A DNA stretch of 64,000 bases from Streptomyces caatingaensis (GTDB lineage: Bacteria > Actinomycetota > Actinomycetes > Streptomycetales > Streptomycetaceae), in assembly GCF_001187435.1 (NCBI RefSeq), contig NZ_LFXA01000018.1:248001-312000 (forward strand), given 5' to 3'. Both the position numbers and the translations under genes were made by a program. The notes under the pieces were generated by a model. It did not search any database and was not told the DNA's origin. It worked only from the letters and a program-made list of their open reading frames with translations. Positions 44,693-54,221 of this stretch are shown here, piece by piece; within the stretch, counting starts at the first letter, position 1, and every line of letters begins with the position of its first letter.

Positions 44693-46408
44693 TCAGGCCT
44701 CCTCGGCCCCGCCGAAGCGCTCCTTGTACGACGCCAGGTCCTCGTCGGAGATCTTGGCGAAGAGCACCGGCGGGACGGTGAACGGCGTCCCGGCCGGGAC
44801 CAGCGACAGCGAGCGGGCCTCGTCCTGGGTGATCCACGTCCGCTCGTCGGCGGGCAGCGCGAACGCCGAGCGCATCGCGGCCGCGGACGCCGGGACGAAC
44901 GGCTCGGAGACCACCGCGTACAGGTGGATCAGGTTCATCGCCGTGCGCAGCGTCAGCGCGGCGGCGTCCGGGTCGGACTTGATCTCCAGCCAGGGGGCCT
45001 TGGTCTCCAGGTAGGAGTTGCCCGCGCTCCACAGGGCGCGCAGCGCCTGCGCCGCCTTGCGGAACTGGAGGCACTCCATGTGCTCCTCGTACTCCGCGAG
45101 CAGACGGGCGACCTCCTGGCCCAGCGCCGCCTCGGCCGCGCCCGCCTCGTTGCCGGCCGGGACCGCGTCGCCGAACCGCTTGCGGGAGAAGGACAGCACG
45201 CGGTTGACGAAGTTGCCCAGGACGTCGGCCAGGTCCTTGTTGACCGTGGAGGCGAACAGCTCCCAGGTGAAGGAGGTGTCGTCCGACTCCGGGGCGTTGG
45301 CCATCAGGAAGTAGCGCCAGTAGTCGGCGGGCAGCAGCTCCAGGGCGGCGTCGGTGAAGACGCCGCGCTTCTGCGAGGTGGAGAACTTCCCGCCGTAGTA
45401 CGTCAGCCAGTTGAAGGCCTTGACGTAGTCGACCTTCTTCCAGGGCTCGCGGGTGCCGAGCTCGGTGGCCGGGAACATCACCGTGTGGAACGGGACGTTG
45501 TCCTTCGCCATGAACTCGGTGTAGCGGACGTCGGTGGCGTCGTACCACCAGGACTTCCAGTCGCGGTTCTCCGGGTCCTGGTCGGCCCACTCCTTCGTCG
45601 CGCCGATGTACTCGACGGGCGCGTCGAACCAGACGTAGAAGACCTTGCCCTCGGCGGCCAGCTCCGGCCAGGTGTCGGCCGGGACGGGCACGCCCCAGTC
45701 CAGATCACGGGTGATCGCACGGTCGTTGAGGCCCTCGGTCAGCCACTTGCGGGCGATGGAGGAGGCGAGCACCGGCCAGTCCTTGCCGTGCTCGTCGATC
45801 CACGCCTCCACCTCGCCCTGGAGCTTGGACTGCAGCAGGAACAGGTGCTTGGTCTCGCGCACCTCCAGGTCGCTGCTGCCGCTGATCGCCGAGCGGGCGT
45901 CGATCAGGTCGGTCGGGTCGAGGACGCGGGTGCAGTTCTCGCACTGGTCGCCGCGGGCCTTGTCGTAGCCGCAGTGCGGGCAGGTGCCGACGATGTAGCG
46001 GTCGGGCAGGAAGCGGCCGTCCGCGAGCGAGTACACCTGGCGGATCGACCGCTCCTCGATGAAGCCGTTCTTCTGGAGCTGCCGCGCGAAGTGCTGGGTG
46101 ATCTCCCGGTTCTCCGGGGAGGAGCTGCGGCCGAAGTAGTCGAAGTTCAGGCCGAAGCCGTCGTACACGGCCTTCTGGAGGTCGTGCTGCTGGGCGCAGA
46201 ACTCGGCGACCGGGAGGCCGGCCTCCTTGGCGGCCAGCTCGGCCGGGGTGCCGTGCTCGTCGGTGGCGCAGATGTAGAGCGTCTCGCGGCCGGTCTGGCG
46301 CAGGAAGCGTGCGTAGACGTCCGCCGGGAGCATGGACCCCACCATGTTGCCCAGGTGCTTGATCCCGTTGATGTACGGAAGGGCGCTGGTGATGAGGTGT
46401 CGAGCCAT
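44693..46408 (-). CDS. metG: methionyl-tRNA synthetase
   Basis: Class I synthetase of 571 residues. The HIGH-equivalent is HLGNMVG within [16 protein letters not shown]; the KMSKS-equivalent is [11 protein letters not shown] zinc knuckle [17 protein letters not shown] is present. The C-terminal dimerisation (EMAP-like) domain of some MetG proteins is lacking, normal for the actinobacterial form. It charges initiator and elongator tRNA-Met. Confidence 0.95.
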   Translation of the reverse strand: MARHLITSALPYINGIKHLGNMVGSMLPADVYARFLRQTGRETLYICATDEHGTPAELAAKEAGLPVAEFCAQQHDLQKAVYDGFGLNFDYFGRSSSPENREITQHFARQLQKNGFIEERSIRQVYSLADGRFLPDRYIVGTCPHCGYDKARGDQCENCTRVLDPTDLIDARSAISGSSDLEVRETKHLFLLQSKLQGEVEAWIDEHGKDWPVLASSIARKWLTEGLNDRAITRDLDWGVPVPADTWPELAAEGKVFYVWFDAPVEYIGATKEWADQDPENRDWKSWWYDATDVRYTEFMAKDNVPFHTVMFPATELGTREPWKKVDYVKAFNWLTYYGGKFSTSQKRGVFTDAALELLPADYWRYFLMANAPESDDTSFTWELFASTVNKDLADVLGNFVNRVLSFSRKRFGDAVPAGNEAGAAEAALGQEVARLLAEYEEHMECLQFRKAAQALRALWSAGNSYLETKAPWLEIKSDPDAAALTLRTAMNLIHLYAVVSEPFVPASAAAMRSAFALPADERTWITQDEARSLSLVPAGTPFTVPPVLFAKISDEDLASYKERFGGAEEA

Positions 46409-46533
46409 TGCCGGCTGCTCCCTGGTCGGTGCTCGGGGTGACGGAGCCTGTGTTCACAGGCACCTTTAGCGTATCCGAGTACCAGGGGGCAGCCGCGCGG
46501 CGTTTTCCGCTCCGCAGGTCGTGGGCCCCGTGG

Positions 46534-46782
46534 TCAGACTCCCTGTGGCCGGTCCATCCAGGCCCGCCAGGGGCGCCTGATCAGCTCGCGGTAGGTGTGG
46601 TGCGACGGGTTGCGGCCCGCGTGCCGGAAGGTCCAGTGCTGGGCGTCGAGGAAGTCCTCGGCCGGCTCCGAGGCCGCGCCGCACACCACGCACTGCATCG
46701 CGTACGTCACCGGCTCGGCGTCGGGCTCGTGGTCGGGCTCCAGCGTCCAGGTGCCGAACAGGAAGACGCTGCGGGCGCTCAC
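46534..46782 (-). CDS. DUF7848-like small protein (chromosomal)
   Basis: 82 residues from GTG 46782, overlapping the stop of the preceding small gene (GTGA). Seen: FLFGTWTLEPDHEPD, MQCVVCGAASEP, QHWTFRHAGRNPSHHTYREL, ending RPWRAW. The CxxC and W...H..G..P.H spacing resembles the element-borne protein at 30246. Function unknown. It forms a coupled pair with the 67-residue gene at 46779. Confidence 0.65.
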   Translation of the reverse strand: MSARSVFLFGTWTLEPDHEPDAEPVTYAMQCVVCGAASEPAEDFLDAQHWTFRHAGRNPSHHTYRELIRRPWRAWMDRPQGV

Positions 46783-46982
46783 CGGCCGCACCCGGCCTCT
46801 CCCGCCCCCGCCGCGATCTCCTCCTCGGAGGGGAACCGGACGGCCGCCGGCGGACAGGACCACTCGATCCCGCCCCGCGGTGGTCGTAGCTGAACGTAAC
46901 CGGCGTGGGTGTCCATGATCTGCCCGAGCCGGCCGGTGCGGGTGTCGATGACGTAGCTGCCGAGGGGGAATTCATCGTTCAC
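46779..46982 (-). CDS. small conserved protein, unknown
   Basis: 67 residues from GTG 46982: VNDEFPLGSYVIDTRTGRLG then MDTHAGYVQLRPPRGGIEW and an acidic tail. The pattern suggests a small SH3-like beta barrel of a type often found next to DUF7848 proteins in Streptomyces. The ribosome site is weak. Coupled to the next gene by a four-base overlap. Function unknown. Confidence 0.6.
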   Translation of the reverse strand: MNDEFPLGSYVIDTRTGRLGQIMDTHAGYVQLRPPRGGIEWSCPPAAVRFPSEEEIAAGAGEAGCGR

Positions 46983-47150
46983 ACGGTAACGATGCCCACT
47001 TCGCGCCCTCCTGACCGGTGACGGAGGGTGATGTCGGAGGGCGTCGGGCTTACGCGGAGAGGTCGGCGGAACGGTCACTCTCCGTGTGGGCGCGCGGGGC
47101 GCGGGGACGGCCGGGGCCGCCCCCGCCGCAGGGGGGCCGGACGAGCCGGT

Positions 47151-48185
47151 TCAGCGGACGGTGCCCGCGGCGCGGGCCCGGTCGAGCCAGGCCGCGAAGC
47201 CCTCCGTCAGGCCGCGGTAGAGCTCCTCGTCCCGCAGGGCGCGCGGGTCGCGGCCGGCCGGGAAGAAGCCGGTGTTGTCCACGGCCGGCCAGTCCTCCAG
47301 TCCGCGCAGGAACTCGAAGCCCCGGCCCGCCGGTTCGCCGAACCCGACGAACTGCCAGAAGACCGGCAGCCCGGCGCTCTCGCGCAGCGCCTTCTCCGCC
47401 TCCGCCCGGCTGGAGGGCCCGCCGTCGGTCTGGAAGACGACGAGCGCGGGGACGTCGGCCCCGGAGGCGCGGTGCTGGTCGAGGACGGCGCGCATGGCCA
47501 GGTGGTAGTTGGTGCGGCCCATGTGCCCGTAGGAACCGTGCAGTTCCTGGACGCGCCCGCGGTAGCGGTCGAGGCCGAGCTCGCAGACGCCGTCCACCTC
47601 GGTGGAGAAGAAGACGACGGGGACGGTGCCGTCGTCGTCGAGGTGGGCGGAGAGCGCGAGCACCCGCTCGGCGAGGTGCTGGACGCTGCCGTCGCGGTAG
47701 TGGCCGCGCATCGAGCCGGAGCGGTCGAGCACCAGGTGGACCGCGGCCCGCCGGCCGGCCAGGCCCTGCGCGCGCAGCGCGTCACCGGCCTTGCGGTAGA
47801 GGCCGGCCAGGCCGGGGGCCGTGCGGAGGACCGTGTCCAGGCCCGTGGTGGCCGGTGCGGCCGCGGGGCCGGACGACCGGCGGTCCGGGGCGGGCTCGGG
47901 CTCGGGGCGCGGCGCGGGCTCCGGTCCGGGGACGGGGTGCGGGCCGGGCATCGGCGGTACGGGCTCGGGCTCGGGGACCGGCTCGGGGCCGGGCACCGGT
48001 CCGGGGACGGGACCGGGCGGGACGGGGGAGAGCGGGCCGGGGTCGGGGATGCGGTCGCCGGTGGGCTGGGCGGGGACGGAGGGGGCGGCGGGGACGGGGG
48101 TGCCCTGCTGGGGGAGGGCGGGTGTCCCGCTCCCCGGCTCCTTGGGGCGGCCGAACGCGTTCCGCAGCAGGCTGCGAAGTCCCAT
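47151..48185 (-). CDS. von Willebrand factor A-domain protein (TerF/TerY-like)
   Basis: 344 residues. Residues 1-130 are Pro/Gly/Glu rich with near repeats of PxPGPEPVPEPEP. The VWA domain (about 145-335) has the metal site DRSGSM, a Thr in MGRTNYHLAM and an Asp in VFQTDGG. Similar to VWA proteins of tellurium-resistance-like operons in Streptomyces, though no ter genes lie nearby. Probably a cytosolic protein-interaction module; partner unknown. Confidence 0.8.
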   Translation of the reverse strand: MGLRSLLRNAFGRPKEPGSGTPALPQQGTPVPAAPSVPAQPTGDRIPDPGPLSPVPPGPVPGPVPGPEPVPEPEPVPPMPGPHPVPGPEPAPRPEPEPAPDRRSSGPAAAPATTGLDTVLRTAPGLAGLYRKAGDALRAQGLAGRRAAVHLVLDRSGSMRGHYRDGSVQHLAERVLALSAHLDDDGTVPVVFFSTEVDGVCELGLDRYRGRVQELHGSYGHMGRTNYHLAMRAVLDQHRASGADVPALVVFQTDGGPSSRAEAEKALRESAGLPVFWQFVGFGEPAGRGFEFLRGLEDWPAVDNTGFFPAGRDPRALRDEELYRGLTEGFAAWLDRARAAGTVR

Positions 48186-48305
48186 GAGGAGAAATCCTTA
48201 CCTTTGTCCGGAATGTACCGACTGGGGGTGACGGTAAGGCTAGCCCCAACGCCCCGTCAGGCCCCCGGGAACGTCCCGTATACCCGGCGCCGTCCCACGG
48301 ATCCC

Positions 48306-49703
48306 CTACACCCCGGCCCCGTACAAGGGATCGGGGATCCAGTTGCCGTGCGCCCCCACGGGCACCCGCACCGGCAGGTGCACCCGGGCGACCGGCCCGG
48401 CCGCGAAGTCGCCGGCCGCGATCACCAGCAGGTCGCTGGCCGCCCGCCCGGCGTCGTACGCGAACGCCAGCACCCAGCCGTCGTCCTCGGCCGCCCCCGG
48501 CGCGGCGGGCACGAAGACGCCCTCGCCGACGTCCCCGCCGGGCGGGACCGGGTGCTCCTCGCAGGTGCCGCGCGCCAGGTCGTACTTGAGCAGCCCGCGG
48601 CCGAACCCGGCCCGGCCGGGGTCCGTCCGCTCGTGCACCGCGTACGCGTAGCGGTGGTCGGCGGTCAGCCGCCGGGGATCGACGCGCGGCAGCTCCACCG
48701 GCCGGTCGTCCAGCCGCTCGCGGCGCACCGTCCCTGCGGCCGGGTCCACCGTCCACCGCTCCAGGTGGGCCGGGCGGGCGCCGCCGGGCCCCGCGGCGAA
48801 ACGCCCCTCGGAGAAGCGCTCGTCGGCGAAGCGGTCGTGGCGGACGAGGTGGACGGTGATCACCCCGTCCCGCTCGTGGGCGTTCGCCGTGTGGAAGACG
48901 AAGCAGGGGTCGGTCTCCAGCCAGCGCACCTCCTCCGGACCGCCCTCGCGCGGCAGCACCCCGAGCCGGGCCGGGCGCCCGGGGTCCCAGCCGAAGCCGT
49001 GGCCCCCGGACCCGTCGGAGAAGGCGACCGGAAGGTCGTAGAGCAGCACGTGGCGGGCGGTGAGCGAGAAGTCGTGCATCATCGGCCGCCCCTCGACGGG
49101 CACGTCGACGTGGTGCCGCACCCGGCCGTCCACCCCGGCGACCAGGTACTGCGCGGACGGCCGCGCCGGACAGTACGCCACGGCGTGCAGCTCGCCGCTC
49201 GCCGGGTCGACCACGGTGTGCGCGGCGAACCCGCCGGGCAGCGTCCCGTGGAAGTCGAACGGCCCGACGGTGTCGAGCTCCGAGTCCAGCTCGTAGGGCA
49301 GGGCGCCGCCCTCGACCAGGGCCAGCAGGTGCCCGGCGAACCGCTGGACGTGGGTGTTGGGCGCGAAGTCCACCAGGTGCCGCGGCCCGTGCAGCACCTT
49401 CTCGCCCAGGTGCCGGGCGACGGCGTCGGAGCGGACCCAGCGGTTGCGGTACCAGGCGGCGCGGCCGTCGCGCAGCCGCACCCCGTGCACCATGCCCTCG
49501 CCGGCGAACCAGGGCCGCCCGGCGGCGTCCCCGGCGCACAGCGGATTGGGCCCGTTGCGCAGGTAGCGGCCGCGCAGGGCGTCCGGGATCCGGCCGGTCA
49601 CCGGGAGGTCGAACGCGGTGACCTCCTCGTGGACCGGGGCGAAGAGGCCACCGGTGAGGGGATGCGCGCCCTTCGTCCCCGTCGTCACGCCCTGGTCCGC
49701 CAT
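48306..49703 (-). CDS. carotenoid oxygenase family protein
   Basis: Nonheme-iron dioxygenase of 465 residues (apocarotenoid/lignostilbene cleavage family). Candidate iron-ligand His are found in FAPNTHVQ or DFHGTLPGG, PMMHDFSLT, FVFHTANAHE and the C-terminal VGAHGNWIPDP. N-terminal signature GRYLRNGPNP is clear. ATG 49703 is preferred over longer frames. No carotenoid-synthesis genes are in the window; the substrate could be a stilbene or retinoid-like molecule. Divergent from the esterase at 49962. Confidence 0.87.
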   Translation of the reverse strand: MADQGVTTGTKGAHPLTGGLFAPVHEEVTAFDLPVTGRIPDALRGRYLRNGPNPLCAGDAAGRPWFAGEGMVHGVRLRDGRAAWYRNRWVRSDAVARHLGEKVLHGPRHLVDFAPNTHVQRFAGHLLALVEGGALPYELDSELDTVGPFDFHGTLPGGFAAHTVVDPASGELHAVAYCPARPSAQYLVAGVDGRVRHHVDVPVEGRPMMHDFSLTARHVLLYDLPVAFSDGSGGHGFGWDPGRPARLGVLPREGGPEEVRWLETDPCFVFHTANAHERDGVITVHLVRHDRFADERFSEGRFAAGPGGARPAHLERWTVDPAAGTVRRERLDDRPVELPRVDPRRLTADHRYAYAVHERTDPGRAGFGRGLLKYDLARGTCEEHPVPPGGDVGEGVFVPAAPGAAEDDGWVLAFAYDAGRAASDLLVIAAGDFAAGPVARVHLPVRVPVGAHGNWIPDPLYGAGV

Positions 49704-49961
49704 GTCGCCCACCCCCGCCGGTGTCCCGGTCCGTCCCCTCGGAGCCTTCCCTCCACCATCGGGCGGAAGGCCCGGTTCGGCCACCCCGCGGCGGGGGTGT
49801 CCGGGGCGGGAACGGCGGGGGAAGCGGGGGCGGCGCGCCGGACAAGCGGCGGGGAAGAAATGCGGACAGGGCAACCCCTGCGGCCGTTTCCGGCCTCTTA
49901 TCCGTCGAGCATCGCCGATACGGACACGAGTACGCACGTCCGGGCAGGGAGTGAGAACCGC

Positions 49962-51158
49962 ATGGGCCTGACCAGCAGGTCGCTGTTGTACACGGTGGCC
50001 TTCGCCGCCGTGTTGTGCGTGGCGCTCATGGTGTGGGTCTGGCCGCGGCTCTCCGGGAAGGGGCCGCTGCCCGTCCTCGGCCGGCTGGGCTCGATCCTCC
50101 TCACCCAGCTGTCGATCATGGCGGTGGTGCTGCTCGCGGTCAACGCCAACGTCGGCTTCTTCGGCACCTGGAACCAGCTCCTCGGCAGGGTCGACAAGGC
50201 GCCGGTCAACGTCGTCGAGATGAACACGGGCGGGCCCCGCGCCACGGTCGACGAGTCGCGGAACGGCCTGATCCAGCCCACCGACGGCGAGAACGTGGAA
50301 TCCTTCCCCGGCTACCCCAAGGGCCCCGAGGACAAGGTCGGTGCCATCCGCTCCGTGCGCGTCATCGGCAAGCGTTCGCAGGCGGTCAACCCGGCCTACG
50401 TCTACCTGCCCCCGCAGTACTTCCAGAAGCAGTACCAGCGCACCCGCTTCCCCGTCATGGTCGCCGTCAGCGGCTACCCGGGCGGCCGCGCCAGCGTCGC
50501 CCGCAACCTCCGGGTGCCGCTCAACGCGGCCCGCCTGCTGGAGGAGAAGAAGATGAGCCCCACGGTGATCGTGATGCTCGCCCCCACGATCGCCTCGCCG
50601 CGCGACACCGAGTGCGTGGACGTCCCCGACGGCCCGCAGGCCGAGACCTTCTTCACCAAGGACCTGCCCGAGGCGCTGCGCAGCGCCTACCGGGTCGGCG
50701 ACCACGCCACCTCCTGGGGCGTCCTCGGCTACTCCTCCGGCGGCACCTGCGCCCTCCAGCTCGCCCTGCGCGCCCCGGAGGTCTACCCGGTCGCGGCCTC
50801 CCTCTCCGGCGACTTCCGCATCAAGAACGACATCGCCACCGGCAACCTCTTCGGCTCGGGCGACAAGGCCGAGGAGCGCAAGCGCGAGCACGACCTGATG
50901 TGGCGCCTGGAGAACAAGCCGGTGCCGCCGGTCTCGCTGCTCGTGGCCACCAGCCGCAAGGGCGAGAAGAACTACGAGGCGACCGAGCAGTTCGTCCGCG
51001 CCGCCCAGGGCAAGGGGATGGACGTGGCCCAGATCGTGCTCCCCGAGGGCAGCCACGGGTTCAAGACCTGGCAGCAGGAGATCGGCGAGACGATGAGGTG
51101 GATGAGCCGGAAGCTCACCTTCCCGCAGGACGTCCAGGACCGCCCGAAGAAGCACTGA
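49962..51158 (+). CDS. membrane-anchored esterase (esterase D/antigen 85-like fold)
   Basis: 398 residues. Two N-terminal hydrophobic segments (about 7-26 and 46-65) anchor an external alpha/beta hydrolase. Nucleophile elbow WGVLGYSSGGTCA, with the His likely in LPEGSHGFKTWQQ. ATG 49962 follows GGGAGTGAG; the long frame upstream is shadow. The antigen-85-like layout suggests acyl transfer or ester hydrolysis at the cell surface. Its 3' end overlaps the convergent paralogue by 44 nt. Confidence 0.8.
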   Translation: MGLTSRSLLYTVAFAAVLCVALMVWVWPRLSGKGPLPVLGRLGSILLTQLSIMAVVLLAVNANVGFFGTWNQLLGRVDKAPVNVVEMNTGGPRATVDESRNGLIQPTDGENVESFPGYPKGPEDKVGAIRSVRVIGKRSQAVNPAYVYLPPQYFQKQYQRTRFPVMVAVSGYPGGRASVARNLRVPLNAARLLEEKKMSPTVIVMLAPTIASPRDTECVDVPDGPQAETFFTKDLPEALRSAYRVGDHATSWGVLGYSSGGTCALQLALRAPEVYPVAASLSGDFRIKNDIATGNLFGSGDKAEERKREHDLMWRLENKPVPPVSLLVATSRKGEKNYEATEQFVRAAQGKGMDVAQIVLPEGSHGFKTWQQEIGETMRWMSRKLTFPQDVQDRPKKH

Positions 51159-52227
51159 ACGGCCCCGGCCCGCCCGGCAGTTGGGCGGCGAGCCAGGCGA
51201 ACGCCTCCGGGTACAGCGTGGACCACGTCCGGTAGTTGTGCCCGCCCTTGTCGAGGAGCATGGTCTTCAGCCGCACCCGGCTCCCGGACGCGGCCCGCTG
51301 GAACTCCTCCAGATAGGACGGCGGGCTGTCGCGGTCCTGGCGCGAGGTGGCCAGGAACAGCGCGGCCTCCGCCCGGGAGTGGGCGACCAGCCAGGTGGGG
51401 CTGTTGCGTTCGCGCAGGACGGGGTCGGTGAGGGCGCCGCCGTCGCCGTTGAGCGGATCGGGGTCGAGGGCCGCGCCCGCGGCGAAGACCCGCGGGAACT
51501 GCAACGGCAGCTTGGCCGCGCAGAACCCGCCGGTGGAAATCCCCAGCAGCCCCCACGACTTGGGCTGCGGCGCGGCGCGGAAGTGCCGCCGGACGAGATC
51601 CGGCACGTCCTGCGAGAGCCAGGTCGCCACGTTGCGCCCGCCCGCGTCCGAGCAGTCGGTGTCCCGCCCGCCCGGGTTGATCACGGGGACGGCGAGGATG
51701 AACGGACGGGTGGTGCCCTCCGCGAGGAGCTTCCGGTACGCCCTCGGCATCCGGCCCTGCTCCGTCCACGACTGCGGCGACCCGGGCACCCCGTGCAGGA
51801 GCATGACCACCGGGAAGGCCGTCCGGCGGTAGCGCGGCTCGTCGTACTGCGGCGGCGTCCAGATCATCACCTGGCCCGACAGGGCGGAGCGGGTGCCGCG
51901 GAAGTACGTCTCCCGCATGCCGTTGTCGTCCTTGGTGAAGGTGGCGTGCTCGGCCGGCGGGCCCTGCATCGCCACCGGCCCGGCGCCGTCGGTGCGGCCC
52001 AGCAGGTCGTCCCAGGAGGCGTAGAGGCCGTAACTGGTGTTGATCCAGGCGGCCACCACGCAGATCGCGGTGGCCTGGCAGAGGAGGATCAGGGCCAGGC
52101 GTGCCCCCCAGCGCACCGGGGCCGGGCCCGGGATCCGCGTCCACAGCAGCAGGACGGCCAGCACGGCCAGGACCGCCGCCGACACCAGCAGGGCGAGGAA
52201 GGCGTTTCCGGTGAGGCTGAGAGTCAT
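51115..52227 (-). CDS. membrane-anchored esterase, paralogue of the preceding gene
   Basis: 370 residues. Same plan as the product of 49962: two N-terminal membrane segments (about 6-27 and 38-58) and an NTSYGLYASWDDLLGR stretch matching NVGFFGTWNQLLGR. Nucleophile elbow WGLLGISTGGFCA and a His in LDKGGHNYRTW. ATG 52227 precedes MTLSLTGN. The C-terminal 14 residues are encoded opposite the end of the neighbour. Probably an old inverted duplication; each may act on a different surface ester. Confidence 0.8.
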   Translation of the reverse strand: MTLSLTGNAFLALLVSAAVLAVLAVLLLWTRIPGPAPVRWGARLALILLCQATAICVVAAWINTSYGLYASWDDLLGRTDGAGPVAMQGPPAEHATFTKDDNGMRETYFRGTRSALSGQVMIWTPPQYDEPRYRRTAFPVVMLLHGVPGSPQSWTEQGRMPRAYRKLLAEGTTRPFILAVPVINPGGRDTDCSDAGGRNVATWLSQDVPDLVRRHFRAAPQPKSWGLLGISTGGFCAAKLPLQFPRVFAAGAALDPDPLNGDGGALTDPVLRERNSPTWLVAHSRAEAALFLATSRQDRDSPPSYLEEFQRAASGSRVRLKTMLLDKGGHNYRTWSTLYPEAFAWLAAQLPGGPGPFSASSGGPGRPAGR

Positions 52228-52493
52228 CCGTCGCGATCTCCCTCGAAGCGGTCGCCGGCGAAGGACGGCAGGGCCGACCATAACGACGAAGCGTGCGGGA
52301 ATCGGCCGTAACGGAGGACGAGAACCCGGATGGGTCCGGGAAGCGGAGGGAAGTGAAGGGAAGCGGAGGAAAGCGGAGGAGCAATCCTCAAGTCCTGCTC
52401 AGACTTTCGATCGTTCCGTGGTGTGACCGTCTGAACACGAGTAGTTTCCCCGGCAGGGCGGTCCGAGCCGTCGGACGCCGTCTGGGAGGCGTG

Positions 52494-52592
52494 ATGGCAT
52501 CCATGACGCACAAGGAACGAAAGACCGTTGTCGTACTGGCCCTCATCGTGATCGCGATTGTCTGCTACATGATCGGCAACATTCAGCCCTGA
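52494..52592 (+). CDS. 32-residue single-pass membrane protein
   Basis: MASMTHKERKT followed by a clean hydrophobic helix (about 12-27, VVVLALIVIAIVCYMI) and a short tail. Strong ribosome site GGGAGG (52484-52489) before ATG 52494; ATG 52503 is the alternative. Too short to be recognised by family. The orientation suggests a charged cytosolic N-terminus. Stand-alone between the esterase and TetR genes. Confidence 0.6.
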   Translation: MASMTHKERKTVVVLALIVIAIVCYMIGNIQP

Positions 52593-52951
52593 TCGCACGA
52601 CCCCCGCGCGCACGGCCCGGGACGGAGACATACCGTCCGGTCCACCGTGCCCGCCGGCCCCCGGCCCGCCCACGGGTGGCTTTCGGCCGGGCGGAGGGCC
52701 GCCTTCCCCGGCCGGCGGCCCCTCCGCCCGTCGCCCGCGCCCCGTCCGCACGGCACCGCACGGCACCGGCGGGGGCGCTCACCGGCCCCGTGGACATGGC
52801 CGGTTCGCCGTCCTCCGCTGACGAGGTCCGGCTGCGTAGGCTCGTCGGGCGGGCCCGGCGCCCGCGGCGACGGGGATGCGGACGCGTCGGTTTGATTCCG
52901 GTGGAGGTGCCGGCGCACCACGGGGGCGGACCAGCGATTCGGAGGCGGACC
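52593..52951 (+). promoter_or_regulatory. gene-free region upstream of a butyrolactone-receptor-like gene
   Basis: 359 nt, no gene supported. ACATACCGTCCGGT at 52628-52641 resembles half of an autoregulatory element bound by ArpA-type receptors, with an inner ACCG-TC-CGGT dyad, but it lies 311 nt from the receptor start. GGAGGCGGACC precedes GTG 52952. Confidence 0.35.
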
Positions 52952-53644
52952 GTGGCGAAGCAGGACCGGGCGATCAGGACCCGCCGGACCATCCTGGAGG
53001 CTGCGGCGGCGGTCTTCGACGAACGGGGCTACGAGGCCGCCACGATCACCGAGATCCTCTCCCGCGCCGAGGTGACCAAGGGCGCGCTCTACTTCCACTT
53101 CGCCTCCAAGGAGGACCTCGCCCACGCCGTCATCGACGCCCAGCTCCTCGACGCCCCCCGGCTGCCCGAGCCCCCGCCGGCCTCCCGCATGCAGCGACTC
53201 GTCGACCTCGGCCTGGTGTTCGCGCACCGCATGAGGGACGACCCGCTGCTGCGCGGCAGCGTCCGGCTGACCCTCGACCAGGGCCCCTCCGGCATCGACC
53301 GCGGCGGCCCCTTCCGGGGCTGGACGCGGCTGCACGCCCGGGTCCTGGCCGAGGGCAAGGAGCGCGGCGAGGTGCTCCCGCACGTGGTGCCGGCCGACAC
53401 CGCCGAGCTGATCGTCGGCGCCTACGCCGGGATCAACACCATGTCCCAGGCCGTCAGCGGCCGCGCCGACCTGGAACGCCGGGCCATCAGCCTCTACGAG
53501 CACATCATGCCGAGCATCGCCGTCCCCTCCGTCCTGGCCCGCCTCGACCTGGCGCCCGGCCGCGGCGCCCGCGCGCTCGCCGAGGCCGAACGGCTGCGCG
53601 CCGCCGGGCCGCCGCCGGCCTCCGCCCCCGTCGCCGTGGGCTGA
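52952..53644 (+). CDS. TetR-family regulator, gamma-butyrolactone receptor-like
   Basis: 230 residues. N-terminal helix-turn-helix: TRRTILEAAAAVFDERGYEA, TITEILSRAEVTKGALYFHF. The ligand domain has the ArpA/ScbR-type pattern with GVLRGSVRLTLDQ-like LLRGSVRLTLDQG and a Trp in PFRGWTRLHAR, where the receptor family keeps a conserved Trp. GTG 52952 has a strong ribosome site. No butyrolactone synthase (AfsA-type) gene is in the window, so it may be a pseudo-receptor or respond to a signal made elsewhere. Confidence 0.82.
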   Translation: MAKQDRAIRTRRTILEAAAAVFDERGYEAATITEILSRAEVTKGALYFHFASKEDLAHAVIDAQLLDAPRLPEPPPASRMQRLVDLGLVFAHRMRDDPLLRGSVRLTLDQGPSGIDRGGPFRGWTRLHARVLAEGKERGEVLPHVVPADTAELIVGAYAGINTMSQAVSGRADLERRAISLYEHIMPSIAVPSVLARLDLAPGRGARALAEAERLRAAGPPPASAPVAVG

Positions 53645-53648
53645 CCGC

Positions 53649-54221
53649 TCACCCGGCGGCGGCCGTCTCCAGCACCTCCAGGGCCACGGCCAGCGTGGCG
53701 AGACGCTTCTCCTCCGGGTCACCCGCCACGTCGTCCAGCGCCAGCGCCCCGAAGTGCACCGTGAACAGGGCGCTCGCCAGCCGGACTTGGGCGTCCAGGC
53801 CGTCCTCGCCCGCCCGCATCAGCCGCGACAGCCGCGTCACCCGCTCCCGCAGCCGCCCTCCGATGCCGAGGGCCCGCAGGGACGCCTGGTTCTCCTGGAG
53901 GATGCGGAACACGGGGGCCGCCCCGCGCAGCTTCTCGCTGTAACGGCACAGCAGTTCGCGCTTGGCCCCGGGCGTCGGCGGCTGTGCCTCGCCCCACGCG
54001 ATCAGCTCGTCCACGGGCCCGCCGACCTGGTCGGAGATGGCCGCGAGGATGTCCTCCTTCGTCTTGAAGTGGTAGTAGAGCGCCGCCTTGGTGACCCCGA
54101 GCCGCTCGGCGATCTCCCGCAGGGAGGTCTTCTCGTAGCCGCGGCTGACGAAGAGGTCCAGCGCGGTGCGCTGGATGCGTTCCCGGGTGTCGCTCCTGCG
54201 CGTGTGGGGGGTGCTGCCCAT
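53649..54221 (-). CDS. TetR-family regulator
   Basis: 190 residues. Helix-turn-helix: [41 protein letters not shown]-terminal helical ligand domain not assignable. ATG 54221 has AGGAGAGCAGGG upstream on its strand. Convergent to the butyrolactone-receptor-like gene with four nt between stops. A target may lie in the divergent direction, where an orphan AccE-like gene is found 437 nt away. Confidence 0.82.
   Translation of the reverse strand: MGSTPHTRRSDTRERIQRTALDLFVSRGYEKTSLREIAERLGVTKAALYYHFKTKEDILAAISDQVGGPVDELIAWGEAQPPTPGAKRELLCRYSEKLRGAAPVFRILQENQASLRALGIGGRLRERVTRLSRLMRAGEDGLDAQVRLASALFTVHFGALALDDVAGDPEEKRLATLAVALEVLETAAAG

Noticed and set aside
48306-52227. Biosynthetic cluster built around the carotenoid oxygenase and esterases
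   Set aside because: No phytoene synthase, desaturase, polyketide, peptide or terpene synthase genes nearby; separate promoters and directions.
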